Shown: positions 37,640-46,608 of the stretch, piece after piece | Numbering within the stretch: the first letter of the stretch is position 1 | How the letters are laid out: each line of letters starts with the position of its first letter | NCBI GenBank assembly: GCA_013215295.1 | Contig: JABSOZ010000004.1 | Span: 62,001-126,000, forward strand | DNA length: 64,000 nt | From: Colwellia sp. | GTDB taxonomy: Bacteria > Pseudomonadota > Gammaproteobacteria > Enterobacterales > Alteromonadaceae | Direction of reading: 5' to 3' | Program-made: the position numbers and the translations under genes | Notes under the pieces: generated by a model | The model's database searches: none | Told to the model about the DNA's origin: nothing | The model's input: only the letters and a program-made list of their open reading frames with translations

Positions 37640-38688
37640 TTAACATTAGATTAGTCCAAGATATAGATTTCCAAAATTGGGACAATTATGTTGAACATCA
37701 TCCTTATGCATCTGCTTATCACCAAATAGCATGGAAAAAATCTGTTGAATATGTTTATAAGCATCGTTGTTATTATTGGTTAGCTGAAAATGAGCAAAAA
37801 AACATTATTGGCATTCTCCCATCAGTTTGGGTTAAATCGCCTATTTCAAAGGGTAGCCTTTGTGCCCTCCCTTATTGCGATGTAGGTGGAGTATTAGCAA
37901 ATGACGACGAAATTGAACAAGCACTTATAAACGAAGCCATTAAATATTGTAAAGCGAACAATATTCCAACATTTGATAATCGTAGTAGTATGCCTAGCAA
38001 GTTGGATTTCGATCATAAAAGTAGCCCCGCACCTAAAGTACGAATGTTAATATCTTTTCCTGATACCTCAGATGAATTATTTGCCGGTTTCAAATCAAAA
38101 TTACGCAGTCAAATTCGAAAAGCTGGAAAAAATGGTTTAACAGCTTCAACTGCTACAGATTCCGCTCACTTAGATGCTTTTTATAACGTATTCGCACGTA
38201 ACATGCGCGACCTAGGTTCACCCGTTCATGCAAAAGAATGGTTTCAAGAAATAATTAACGCCTATAGCGAAGATATTATTATTGCTAATATTTATTCTGA
38301 GGGCAAAGTGATAGGTGCTGGCATTGTATTATTCGTAGGTAATAAAGCATGCATCCCCTGGGCATCAACAAACGCCGATTACAATAAGTTAGCTCCCAAC
38401 ATGTTGCTATATTGGACATTATTAAAGTTTGCCAACGATAGAGGTTGTAAAGAGTTTGATTTTGGCCGTTCTACACTCGGCGAGGGCACATACCGCTTCA
38501 AAAGCCAATGGGGCGCAGAACCACAATTGTTAAATTGGCAAAAATTTGATATTAACGGTCAACCTATAACTGAAAGTACAGGTGATGTTAGCCAGTTAAG
38601 AAAAATTGTTGAGCAAACCTGGCGAAAATTACCTGTGGGTTTAAGCCAATTTTTAGGCCCAAAAATACGACGATATATCAGTTTATAA
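37636..38688 (+). CDS. FemAB family XrtA/PEP-CTERM system-associated protein
   Basis: A 350-residue double-GNAT protein of the FemAB type that accompanies XrtA loci (TIGR03019 type). Visible signs: the N-terminal P-Y-A-S-A-Y-H-Q-I-A-W-K (about 22-33), Y-C-D-V-G-G-V (about 80-86), K-L-R-S-Q-I-R-K-A (about 154-162) and F-D-F-G-R-S-T (about 274-280), which is a hallmark near the end. FemAB relatives transfer amino acids or acyl groups; here probably onto the polysaccharide or its carrier. It is last before a 200-base gap full of repeats. Confidence 0.87.
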   Translation: MINIRLVQDIDFQNWDNYVEHHPYASAYHQIAWKKSVEYVYKHRCYYWLAENEQKNIIGILPSVWVKSPISKGSLCALPYCDVGGVLANDDEIEQALINEAIKYCKANNIPTFDNRSSMPSKLDFDHKSSPAPKVRMLISFPDTSDELFAGFKSKLRSQIRKAGKNGLTASTATDSAHLDAFYNVFARNMRDLGSPVHAKEWFQEIINAYSEDIIIANIYSEGKVIGAGIVLFVGNKACIPWASTNADYNKLAPNMLLYWTLLKFANDRGCKEFDFGRSTLGEGTYRFKSQWGAEPQLLNWQKFDINGQPITESTGDVSQLRKIVEQTWRKLPVGLSQFLGPKIRRYISL

Positions 38689-38697
38689 TCACCAACA

Positions 38698-38850
38698 TCG
38701 TCATTCCGGAAGTGTAGTAGTAAATTCCCTGAATTAATTTTCGTCATTCAGGTGGCATTTTAGCAATTCAACTGAATGCACTTTCGTCATGCCAGTGGTG
38801 TTTTAGAAACACCCCTCGTCATTCCGGTGGTTTTTTAGGCCGAAATCTAT
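38698..38850 (+). repeat. four-copy TCGTCAT repeat cluster (REP-like)
   Basis: Four copies of a unit beginning TCGTCATTCCGGTGG start at 38698, 38741, 38784 and 38816: the first three are exactly 43 bases apart, the fourth 32. Within single units there are short dyads, e.g. GGTGTTT/AAACACC (38797-38813 area) and CATTCA/TGAATG. This resembles intergenic palindromic repeats scattered in many bacterial genomes. A TATAAT at the right edge (38850-38855) could serve the next gene. Confidence 0.7.
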
Positions 38851-38890
38851 ATAATACTTACAACAAAAATGATAAGGATATTTTCAATAC

Positions 38891-40807
38891 ATGTGTGGTA
38901 TTGCAGGATTTAGCCAATTTGATCAAGAGATAGCTTCTCAACAAACCTTAATAGAAATGGGTAATGCTATTTTTCATCGTGGCCCTGATGCGGGTGGCGA
39001 ATACCTAGACGATGATATAGCCCTGTGTCATAGAAGATTGGCCATTATCGACTTGTCTGATGCAGGTATTCAACCTATGCATTCATTTGACCAGCGCTAT
39101 GTTATTGCATTTAACGGTGAAATTTATAACTTTTTAGAATTGAGAGAAAATTTAATTTCAGAGGGGTATCAATTTAATACCCACACGGATACCGAAGTAA
39201 TACTCGCGTTATATGCGAAATACGGCACTGACTGTTTATCTCACCTAAATGGAATGTTTGCTTTGGCATTATGGGATAAACAAGAGAAAACACTTTTCAT
39301 TGCCCGCGATCGCATGGGTAAAAAACCACTGTATTATCATTTTGATGGCAAAAATATATATTTTGCTTCTGAACTAAAGTCATTATTAAAATTGCCACAT
39401 ATTCCAAGGGAAATCAGAACAGATGCCGTTTATGACTTCTTTGCTTATCAATATATACCTGATCCAAAAACGATATTCAGCAACGTTTACAAATTAGAGC
39501 CTGGGCACTTTATAACGTTAGACAACTCAGGCTTAACTAAAAAACAATACTGGGATATCTCGTTTGCACAAGTTAACACGGACTCTGAAGAAAAGATTAA
39601 AGATGATCTCACGGCACTCACTAAAGCATGTACTAAAAAACGCATGATTAGCGATGTTCCATTAGGCGCATTTCTAAGTGGAGGTGTTGATTCGAGTGGT
39701 ATCGTTGCGTTAATGTCAGAAATTGCTGAAGAAAGCAAAAACAAGCCTGTTACTACTTGCTCCATTGGTTTTGATGATGAAAAGTATAATGAAGTTAAAT
39801 TTGCGCGTAGCGTAGCAGAGCAATATAAAACTGATCATCACGAATTCACCGTACATCAAAATGTAAAAGATGATTTAGAAAAAATTGTTAGCTTTTTTGA
39901 TGAACCCTTTGCTGATCCTTCCTTAGTACCAACCTACTTTGTTTCAGAATTGGCGAAACAACAAGTAACAGTAGCAGTTGCGGGTGACGGCGGAGACGAA
40001 GTATTTGCGGGTTATGAAAAATACTCTGTTGACTATACTGAAAATCAACTCAGAAATAAATTTCCACCGTTTATTCGTCAATCACTCTTTCCTTCGCTAG
40101 CTAAACTAGCTGGTTGTTTTAAAGCAACACCATTTAGACGCGCTAAATCATTATTAACTAGCCTAAGTGTAGATCCAGCGATGGGATTTTATATCTCAAA
40201 TTCATTCATCAATGATGATGTATGGAACAATTTAGTTAACGATGACACAAAACATAAGCTAGCCGGTTACCACCCATCAAAAATCACTACTGATGCTTAT
40301 AACAAAGCTGATGGTGCAGATCACATATCTAAAATTTTGTATACCGATATGAAAACCTATTTACCAGGTGGCATATTAGTAAAAGTTGATCGTATGAGCA
40401 TGGCTAACTCTTTGGAAGTACGCGCACCAATTCTGGATTATAAAATAGTTGAATTTGCCGCTAAAATACCATCTAAATATAAGTTTAATACTGATAAAGC
40501 TAAACCTGAGAAAAAGTACATTCTAAAAGAAATATTTAAACCATTTTTGACTGACGACATTCTATATCGTAAGAAAATGGGCTTTTCAGTGCCTTTAGCT
40601 GATTGGTTACGAGCCGAACTTAAAGAAACCACAGAAGAGCGACTATTTAATCGCACTGAAGGTTTAACTGATTACTTGAAACTAGAAGCCATTAAAAGTA
40701 TGTGGGATGAACATCAAGACAAGTCAGTAGATCACTCTTCAACATTATGGAGCATGTTAATGTTTCAAATGTGGTGGGATATGTATATGAAGAATGAGAT
40801 AAAATGA
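38891..40807 (+). CDS. asparagine synthase-type amidotransferase, XrtA system-associated
   Basis: A 638-residue two-domain enzyme. Cys2 is the N-terminal nucleophile that hydrolyses glutamine (M-C-G-I-A-G-F); the class-II amidotransferase domain covers about 1-215. The ATP-pyrophosphatase loop SGGVDSS is at 263-269. XrtA loci regularly contain a member of this family, thought to amidate a carboxylate in the sugar polymer in place of making free asparagine. AAGGA precedes the ATG. It opens a second gene run: the next gene overlaps it by 4 bases. Free asparagine synthesis (AsnB) remains possible. Confidence 0.85.
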   Translation: MCGIAGFSQFDQEIASQQTLIEMGNAIFHRGPDAGGEYLDDDIALCHRRLAIIDLSDAGIQPMHSFDQRYVIAFNGEIYNFLELRENLISEGYQFNTHTDTEVILALYAKYGTDCLSHLNGMFALALWDKQEKTLFIARDRMGKKPLYYHFDGKNIYFASELKSLLKLPHIPREIRTDAVYDFFAYQYIPDPKTIFSNVYKLEPGHFITLDNSGLTKKQYWDISFAQVNTDSEEKIKDDLTALTKACTKKRMISDVPLGAFLSGGVDSSGIVALMSEIAEESKNKPVTTCSIGFDDEKYNEVKFARSVAEQYKTDHHEFTVHQNVKDDLEKIVSFFDEPFADPSLVPTYFVSELAKQQVTVAVAGDGGDEVFAGYEKYSVDYTENQLRNKFPPFIRQSLFPSLAKLAGCFKATPFRRAKSLLTSLSVDPAMGFYISNSFINDDVWNNLVNDDTKHKLAGYHPSKITTDAYNKADGADHISKILYTDMKTYLPGGILVKVDRMSMANSLEVRAPILDYKIVEFAAKIPSKYKFNTDKAKPEKKYILKEIFKPFLTDDILYRKKMGFSVPLADWLRAELKETTEERLFNRTEGLTDYLKLEAIKSMWDEHQDKSVDHSSTLWSMLMFQMWWDMYMKNEIK

Positions 40808-41871
40808 TCATAAGAAATCTATCATTAGACTTTTTAAGAGCTATTGCCATATTAATGGTTTTCACTGGCCATACTGTATTAAGTTATGGCGCTCCTAGTT
40901 TTTTAAGCCCTTTGCAATTTGGCGGAACAGGCGTCGATTTGTTTTTTGTTCTATCTGGCTGGCTTATTGGATATCAACTATTTAATGAATTAAAACGACA
41001 CGGAAATATTGATGTAAAACGTTTTTGGGTGAGACGTTGGATGAGAACATTACCTGCCTACTACGCAGTGTTATTGTTTACGATAGTACAAAACCTAATA
41101 ACTAAAGATAATTTTTCTATTCCATGGAATTATTTTTTCTTTGTACAAAATTACGCTGAAACTATGCCAACATTTACCGTAAGTTGGTCATTATGTGTAG
41201 AAGAGCAATTTTATCTTGTAATAGCTCCACTTATTGTTTTTCTAGCTAAAATGAAAAAGAATCACAGAACAGTATTATTAATTACACTAATGCTTTTGCC
41301 AACACTTTTTAGAGAATTTGAGTTATATCAAAATCTACAAGAAACTCATGTGCGCTGGGATTGTTGTATTATGGGTATTCTTTTAGCTAATGTTTGTTTT
41401 TCTTACCCTAAGTTTTGGCAACGATTCGTAATATTAGGCCCTAAATTAGCTATTGTTACACTATGTGTATATTTAAGTTATTATTATTTTCGTTGGTTTC
41501 CAAATGAATTTATATCTGATCCCAGTAAATTATTCTTAGCTCTGATTTTTGGTAGTTGGATTTTGTGGGCAAATGCAATAAATTTATCATTAGGCGGCGT
41601 AGTAAATAAATTTGTTTATTACATATCTACACGTTCTTATGCCATTTATTTAACACATCCCGACGCATTGGCCGTTACTAAAAGATTATTATCAGATGAA
41701 TTCTTTATTTTTTATTATTCATTTGCCTTTCTGCTTTCATGCTTCGCCGCTGAATTTTTATATCGTTTAATTGAGCAGCCAATTATGGATATGCGTTCTA
41801 AATTTGATTTTTCAAAATCAAGAAATAAACCCACCACAGATAACCAGCAACAAGTAGTAGCCAATGTTTGA
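40804..41871 (+). CDS. acyltransferase 3 family membrane protein
   Basis: A 355-residue inner-membrane protein with about 9-10 membrane segments, of the OafA/Acyl_transf_3 group. The conserved N-terminal motif L-D-F-L-R-A-I-A-I is at 8-16 and H22 is in the G-H-T motif. V-E-E-Q-F-Y (about 131-136) matches the family. Members transfer acetyl or other acyl groups from the cytoplasm to sugars. Overlaps the amidotransferase by 4 bases and the next glycosyltransferase by 8, so it is co-translated. Confidence 0.87.
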   Translation: MIIRNLSLDFLRAIAILMVFTGHTVLSYGAPSFLSPLQFGGTGVDLFFVLSGWLIGYQLFNELKRHGNIDVKRFWVRRWMRTLPAYYAVLLFTIVQNLITKDNFSIPWNYFFFVQNYAETMPTFTVSWSLCVEEQFYLVIAPLIVFLAKMKKNHRTVLLITLMLLPTLFREFELYQNLQETHVRWDCCIMGILLANVCFSYPKFWQRFVILGPKLAIVTLCVYLSYYYFRWFPNEFISDPSKLFLALIFGSWILWANAINLSLGGVVNKFVYYISTRSYAIYLTHPDALAVTKRLLSDEFFIFYYSFAFLLSCFAAEFLYRLIEQPIMDMRSKFDFSKSRNKPTTDNQQQVVANV

Positions 41872-43003
41872 AGACGGTCTAACTTCGAGAGCTAAACCCA
41901 AAGTCATGCACATTACTTACGACATGCGTATTGGCGGCACTGAAATGGTGATCAAAAATATCATTGATGGTTGTGATAAAAACCATATTGAAATGTCTAT
42001 TTTATGCATAGAGTCACCACTGGGCCCATTCGCGAGTGAATTAATTAATGATGGTATTAAATTTTATGAATTAAACCGTCAGCCTGGTTTTGATACTCGG
42101 TTGATCTCTAAAATACGTAATTCTATCAAAGAGAATAATATTGATATTATTCATTGTCATCAATATACACCTTGGGTATACGGAGTAATTGCCGCAGCAT
42201 TTACCAAAACAAAAGTGATATTCACCGAACATGGTCGCTTTTATCCTGATTCGAGCACCTGGAAACGTAAATTAATCAACCCTATATTAAATTTATTCAC
42301 GAACCATGTAACAGCTATTTCAGCAGCAACTAAACAAGCGCTGATAGAATATGAAAATATTCCTGCCAAAGATATCGATGTAATTTATAACGGAATTTCC
42401 CCACTTAAAATAGAGCAAGAAAATGTCCAAAAAATTAGAGAAAAATTAGCAATACCAGCTAACAACAAAATACTGGGTACCATTGCCCGCTTTGACCCAA
42501 TTAAAAACCATATCATGATGATCAAAGCTTTTTCCCAAGTATTAAAGCGGCAGCCAGAAACAACTCTAATCATAGTTGGTGACGGCGAAGAGCGAGCCAA
42601 TATAGTGGATTGTATCGCCTCATTAGGAATTGGCAATAATGTAATACTCACTGGATATAAAACAAAACCGGTAAACTATTTAGACTTAATGAATATTTAC
42701 TTGTTATCATCATTTAGCGAAGGAACTTCAATGACATTACTCGAATCAATGTCGCTGAGCAAACCTTGCGTTGTAACCGATGTTGGCGGTAATCCAGAAG
42801 TCATCGTTAATGGTAAAAATGGCTTTGTTACAGCAAACGACGATGTTGAGGCATTTACTCAAGGAATACTTCAAGCGATTGAATCTATTGATAAAGATAG
42901 TAGCATGGGACAAGCTTCACTATATAGGTTTGATCTGTTATTTTCAGAAAAAATCATGAATAACCAATATCAAAAATTATACAACCAATTAATTTTAGGG
43001 TAA
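41864..43003 (+). CDS. family 4 glycosyltransferase
   Basis: A 379-residue GT-B fold enzyme. N-terminal G-G-T-E-M-V (about 24-29), H-C-H-Q-Y-T-P-W (about 97-104), F-T-E-H-G-R; donor site V-G-D-G-E-E-R and F-S-E-G-T-S-M-T-L-L-E-S (GT4 E-x7-E, about 285-296). No membrane segment. It overlaps the acyltransferase by 8 bases and is followed by a sulfotransferase gene after 13 bases. Confidence 0.86.
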   Translation: MFEDGLTSRAKPKVMHITYDMRIGGTEMVIKNIIDGCDKNHIEMSILCIESPLGPFASELINDGIKFYELNRQPGFDTRLISKIRNSIKENNIDIIHCHQYTPWVYGVIAAAFTKTKVIFTEHGRFYPDSSTWKRKLINPILNLFTNHVTAISAATKQALIEYENIPAKDIDVIYNGISPLKIEQENVQKIREKLAIPANNKILGTIARFDPIKNHIMMIKAFSQVLKRQPETTLIIVGDGEERANIVDCIASLGIGNNVILTGYKTKPVNYLDLMNIYLLSSFSEGTSMTLLESMSLSKPCVVTDVGGNPEVIVNGKNGFVTANDDVEAFTQGILQAIESIDKDSSMGQASLYRFDLLFSEKIMNNQYQKLYNQLILG

Positions 43004-43016
43004 TTGCACAATTATT

Positions 43017-44060
43017 ATGAGCTTAACTAGTCAATTAAAAAATAGAGTATTGGAGCTTTATTTGAGGTTTATCAATAACGAAAAAGCACAGCAATGTTTG
43101 CATGACTCTATTAACTTAGCCAAGCAAGACTTAGGTAATATCCAAAACAACATTATCCCCTACCCAGAGTTAACAAGCGGCCAAAAAGATAAAATGGTTA
43201 CCTCAGAGCGAGATGACATAGTTTTTATCACCAGTAGATTCAGAAGTGGCTCAACCTTGTTGTGGAATATATTTAGAAATATCGAAGGTATAACCTCTTA
43301 TTACGAACCTTTCAATGAACGCCGCTGGTTTGACAAAGACACAAGAGGGCAGCATGTTGATGCGACTCATATCGGTGTTGATGACTACTCGAGGGAATAT
43401 GATGGCTTAGAGTCATTAAATGAAAATTATAACGAAGACTGGATCAGAACCGGGCTATTTATGGATGCCAACACCTGGGCGCCTGAGATGAAATCTTACA
43501 TCTGTGAATTAATTAACAAAGCCAATGGACGGCCGGTTTTACAATTTAATCGCATCGACTTTCGCTTACCCTGGTTAAAGCAAAACTTTCCAAACGCAAA
43601 GTTTATCCATTTATACCGCCACCCAAGAGAGCAATGGTATTCATTCTTGACTGACAAAAAACTGATGTCTAAAGATAATGTTGAAACGACTTATCGAGAT
43701 GCCTTCTATTTAGATGTGTGGTGCAAAGACCTAGCCAAACACTTTCCATTTTTAGATCAACGACAGACACCTCATCCGTACCAGCGTTTTTATTACCTGT
43801 GGAAATTATCCTACTTATATGGTGAACAGCAATGCCATCAAAGCCTAAGTTTTGAGCAGCTAACCCACGATCCCAAGCACACGTTAACTGAATTATTCAC
43901 TCTGCTCAATATTGATAATAAGCATATAGAGCAAGCATCCTCTATGCTAAAAAAGCCAAATTTGCATAAATGGCGCCAATATGCTGATGACGATTGGTTT
44001 ACAACTCTTGAGTTAGAATGTGAGCAAAATCTGACGACTTTTTTGAATATTACACGCTAA
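43017..44060 (+). CDS. sulfotransferase family protein (1 of 4)
   Basis: A 347-residue sulfotransferase-like protein. The 5'-phosphosulfate loop is S-R-F-R-S-G-S-T-L-L (about 75-84), and the 3'-phosphate binding segment Y-R-H-P-R-E-Q-W-Y-S (about 200-209) follows. Sulfotransferases of this type use PAPS and put sulfate on sugars or peptides. Its place after a glycosyltransferase suggests the polymer is sulfated, which is inference. Ends the gene run; a 366-base gene-poor gap follows. Confidence 0.8.
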   Translation: MSLTSQLKNRVLELYLRFINNEKAQQCLHDSINLAKQDLGNIQNNIIPYPELTSGQKDKMVTSERDDIVFITSRFRSGSTLLWNIFRNIEGITSYYEPFNERRWFDKDTRGQHVDATHIGVDDYSREYDGLESLNENYNEDWIRTGLFMDANTWAPEMKSYICELINKANGRPVLQFNRIDFRLPWLKQNFPNAKFIHLYRHPREQWYSFLTDKKLMSKDNVETTYRDAFYLDVWCKDLAKHFPFLDQRQTPHPYQRFYYLWKLSYLYGEQQCHQSLSFEQLTHDPKHTLTELFTLLNIDNKHIEQASSMLKKPNLHKWRQYADDDWFTTLELECEQNLTTFLNITR

Positions 44061-44426
44061 AATTATAGTCATATCTGAGTATGAAGATAGAATCATGTTC
44101 ATTAATAATTTTAAGGAGTATATAAAATGTACGGTAAAAATAATACCAATTAAAATCTTATGAAACACTTTTCTTATCAGCTTCTCTAATATTATCTCAT
44201 TGAAGTAGTAATAAATAATGACTATTTTCTAGCTCTATAAAGATCTTTTTACTGTAATGTTTTTTATTATTTATCAATATGATATTCTACATTAACATGA
44301 GCAGTTTTTCTGACTACATTACCCATACTTACCTTGTAATGAGTAATAAGATAAAGCTAAGAAAAAAAACGCTTCCTATAATAACTATTTTACAAATATA
44401 AATTGTATCTTGACTAACAATAACTT
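44061..44426 (+). other. gene-poor gap with a tiny ORF behind a strong ribosome site
   Basis: No gene of normal size. At 44127-44153 an 8-codon frame (M-Y-G-K-N-N-T-N) stands 8 bases after a perfect AAGGAG (44113-44118). This may be a leader peptide or the stump of a lost gene. The rest is AT-rich with stops in all frames. Confidence 0.4.
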
Positions 44427-45275
44427 ATGACCAAAATTAATTTAGCGATATTTGCTTACAACGAACAAGACAGTATTGCGAACTGTTTAAAAAGCGTACT
44501 TACGTCAACCTCAGCCCCAAGCCGACTAAATATTACAGTATTGATTAATGGTAGCACAGACAATACCTTACAAATAGTTACAGAACTAGCACAGCAATAT
44601 CCTCAAATTAAGCCAGTCGACATTGAGTTGGGTGATAAGTCTAATGCTTGGAATCATTACATTTATAGCGATATAGATACTAGTGAAGCCCATTTTTTTA
44701 TGGATGGCGATACCTGGTTGCCAGCATTCGCCCTTGACGCGATTTTGCACAACTGGTCGATTACACCGTGCTATGCCGTTGCCCCTCTACCTATTGGTGT
44801 TTCTCAAGGTTTCCGCACAATGTTAGCTAATAATAACTGGTTAATTGGTGCATTTTATGGCTTATCCAGTGAATTTATTTCTAAAATACGGGATAAAAAA
44901 TTTAAGTTACCTATAGGCTTTATTGGTGATGACTCGGCGGTTATGTATATTGTCGAAACCAGTTTTAATGAAGGTCAACAAACTCAGCAACGTGTTTTGG
45001 TAGTGGAAGAAACAGGGCCAGTAATCCCTAAATTACCAATGAATTGGGGCACGGTAAAACTGATGCATAACCGCTATAAGCGTTATGCTATTCGCCACTT
45101 TCAGCAAGAAGTATTATATTATTTAGGTCGAGAAAATAAATTAAATGAATTACCCGCGCAAGCCAAAGAACTAAAAAAACATTTATTCAAAATAGGATTG
45201 AAAGCACTCTTTCGACTCCAAGGGTTGCAAACTTTATATCACCCTTATGCTCTTGTAAAAATACTATTTAACTAA
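44427..45275 (+). CDS. family 2 glycosyltransferase
   Basis: A 282-residue GT-A protein without membrane segments: the N-terminal L-A-I-F-A-Y-N-E-Q-D-S (about 6-16), I-N-G-S-T-D-N-T (about 40-47) and the metal site F-M-D-G-D-T (about 91-96). The gene stands alone after a gap and its end overlaps the 3' end of the minus-strand ligase gene by 12 bases (tail to tail). Likely adds a sugar in the polymer repeat. Confidence 0.8.
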   Translation: MTKINLAIFAYNEQDSIANCLKSVLTSTSAPSRLNITVLINGSTDNTLQIVTELAQQYPQIKPVDIELGDKSNAWNHYIYSDIDTSEAHFFMDGDTWLPAFALDAILHNWSITPCYAVAPLPIGVSQGFRTMLANNNWLIGAFYGLSSEFISKIRDKKFKLPIGFIGDDSAVMYIVETSFNEGQQTQQRVLVVEETGPVIPKLPMNWGTVKLMHNRYKRYAIRHFQQEVLYYLGRENKLNELPAQAKELKKHLFKIGLKALFRLQGLQTLYHPYALVKILFN

Positions 45276-46571
45276 TTCAAACTCCTTATTTAAAGTTTTT
45301 ATTTCATCTTCCTTTTGTTTAAGGTTTCGTATAATTTGAGCCATACCTAAGAGTAAATATAAAAATTCATTAATGAGTAAATTCAAAAAAATAGCGGTAA
45401 TAAAAAATCCTAGTAACGCTATTTTTATCGCATTCTCTGTGTTGTAGATAATGGCATTGCTACTGGTGAGTTTATTCACCGGCCGATAAACTCGATAGAA
45501 AAACCATAAATAGATCAGCCCTGCAAATAATCCGGATTGTGCCGCAATTTGCAAGAAAGTATTGTGAATCACCTGTACTTTCTTGCCTGGTTCCATATAC
45601 CTACCGCCAACTAATTGGAATCGTTCGGCACCAACACCCAAGATGGGATGATCTAACATCGCTTTAAATCCAGCAGTCCAGGTAACGATTCTTGGGTTAA
45701 TGGGAGCTTCACTCTCGTCCGTTTGAGCTGCCTGAATGGTATCGGTACTTCGACTAAACATGGTGCCGCCCTGGGTTATTATCGCAAAAGTTAACCCGAC
45801 AACCAATACCAGGAAGATAAATTTAGATTTGGTTTGTCTCGCCATAATAAAGGTTGTTACAGCAAGGGCCAAGAATGCACCTCTTGAACCAATAAGAAAA
45901 ATAGCATGCCATGAGAGTGGGATCCAACTCCAAAAGGCGAGTTTCTTTACCTTATTCAAAATAAGGTTTCCGTAACTAAATACAAACGGAATAGTGGTTA
46001 TAAACATTACGGCAAAGGCATTTTCATCCCGGTATATTCCTGGACCACTTAAACGCCCGTTGATCGTGTAGAGCCATATATCACCACTTAAATACTGATT
46101 ATTGGCCCAATAAGTATAATAAGCACAGGTTGCAATCAGCATAAACGAAAGATATTTTATCTTCTCTTTATTATCTATTAGAAGAACCAAAATAAAATAA
46201 AATAGAATTTGTTTGTCAAAAATACCAAGCAAGAACTCTGGTGGAAACATATTTGTTGGGATTGGGATATGGGCATATGGAGTCAATAGGTCTGATAACC
46301 TGATTAAGCCCCAGTAGACTAAAATAAGTAAACTTTGTTTGTTTTTAATGTTATCAAAATTAATTTTTCCCATTATAACATGAAACACAACACCAACGAT
46401 TGTTGCAATAGCCACGTAATACGAAATTCGATAGTCATCAAATATCCATGGCCATATACTCGGTGGTGACATGGTCGCCAATAGATAATAAGCCATAATT
46501 CCAACCCAGGGTCGAAATAAGGCCATAATAAGAGTTGTAACCGTAAGTACTAATAAAATTGCTTCATTCAT
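45264..46571 (-). CDS. putative O-glycosylation ligase, exosortase A system-associated
   Basis: A 435-residue inner-membrane protein with about 10 membrane segments, of the O-antigen ligase / Wzy superfamily. The start (M-A-Y-Y-L-L-A-T-M-S-P-P-S-I-W-P-W) matches the XrtA-associated ligase group (TIGR03097 type). A periplasmic loop with H-N-T-F-L-Q (about 336-341), the typical catalytic region, is preceded by G-V-G-A-E-R-F-Q. It probably ligates the glycan to PEP-CTERM proteins or polymerises repeat units. Target unproven. First genes of the leftward block lie on its 5' side. Confidence 0.85.
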   Translation of the reverse strand: MNEAILLVLTVTTLIMALFRPWVGIMAYYLLATMSPPSIWPWIFDDYRISYYVAIATIVGVVFHVIMGKINFDNIKNKQSLLILVYWGLIRLSDLLTPYAHIPIPTNMFPPEFLLGIFDKQILFYFILVLLIDNKEKIKYLSFMLIATCAYYTYWANNQYLSGDIWLYTINGRLSGPGIYRDENAFAVMFITTIPFVFSYGNLILNKVKKLAFWSWIPLSWHAIFLIGSRGAFLALAVTTFIMARQTKSKFIFLVLVVGLTFAIITQGGTMFSRSTDTIQAAQTDESEAPINPRIVTWTAGFKAMLDHPILGVGAERFQLVGGRYMEPGKKVQVIHNTFLQIAAQSGLFAGLIYLWFFYRVYRPVNKLTSSNAIIYNTENAIKIALLGFFITAIFLNLLINEFLYLLLGMAQIIRNLKQKEDEIKTLNKEFELVK

Positions 46572-46608
46572 ATATTTTTTATTTTATTACCTGTTAAAAC
46601 TTGAAGAG

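Noticed and set aside
38698-38850. CRISPR array
   Set aside because: Units are imperfect, have internal dyads, lack true spacers of constant length, and no cas genes are near.
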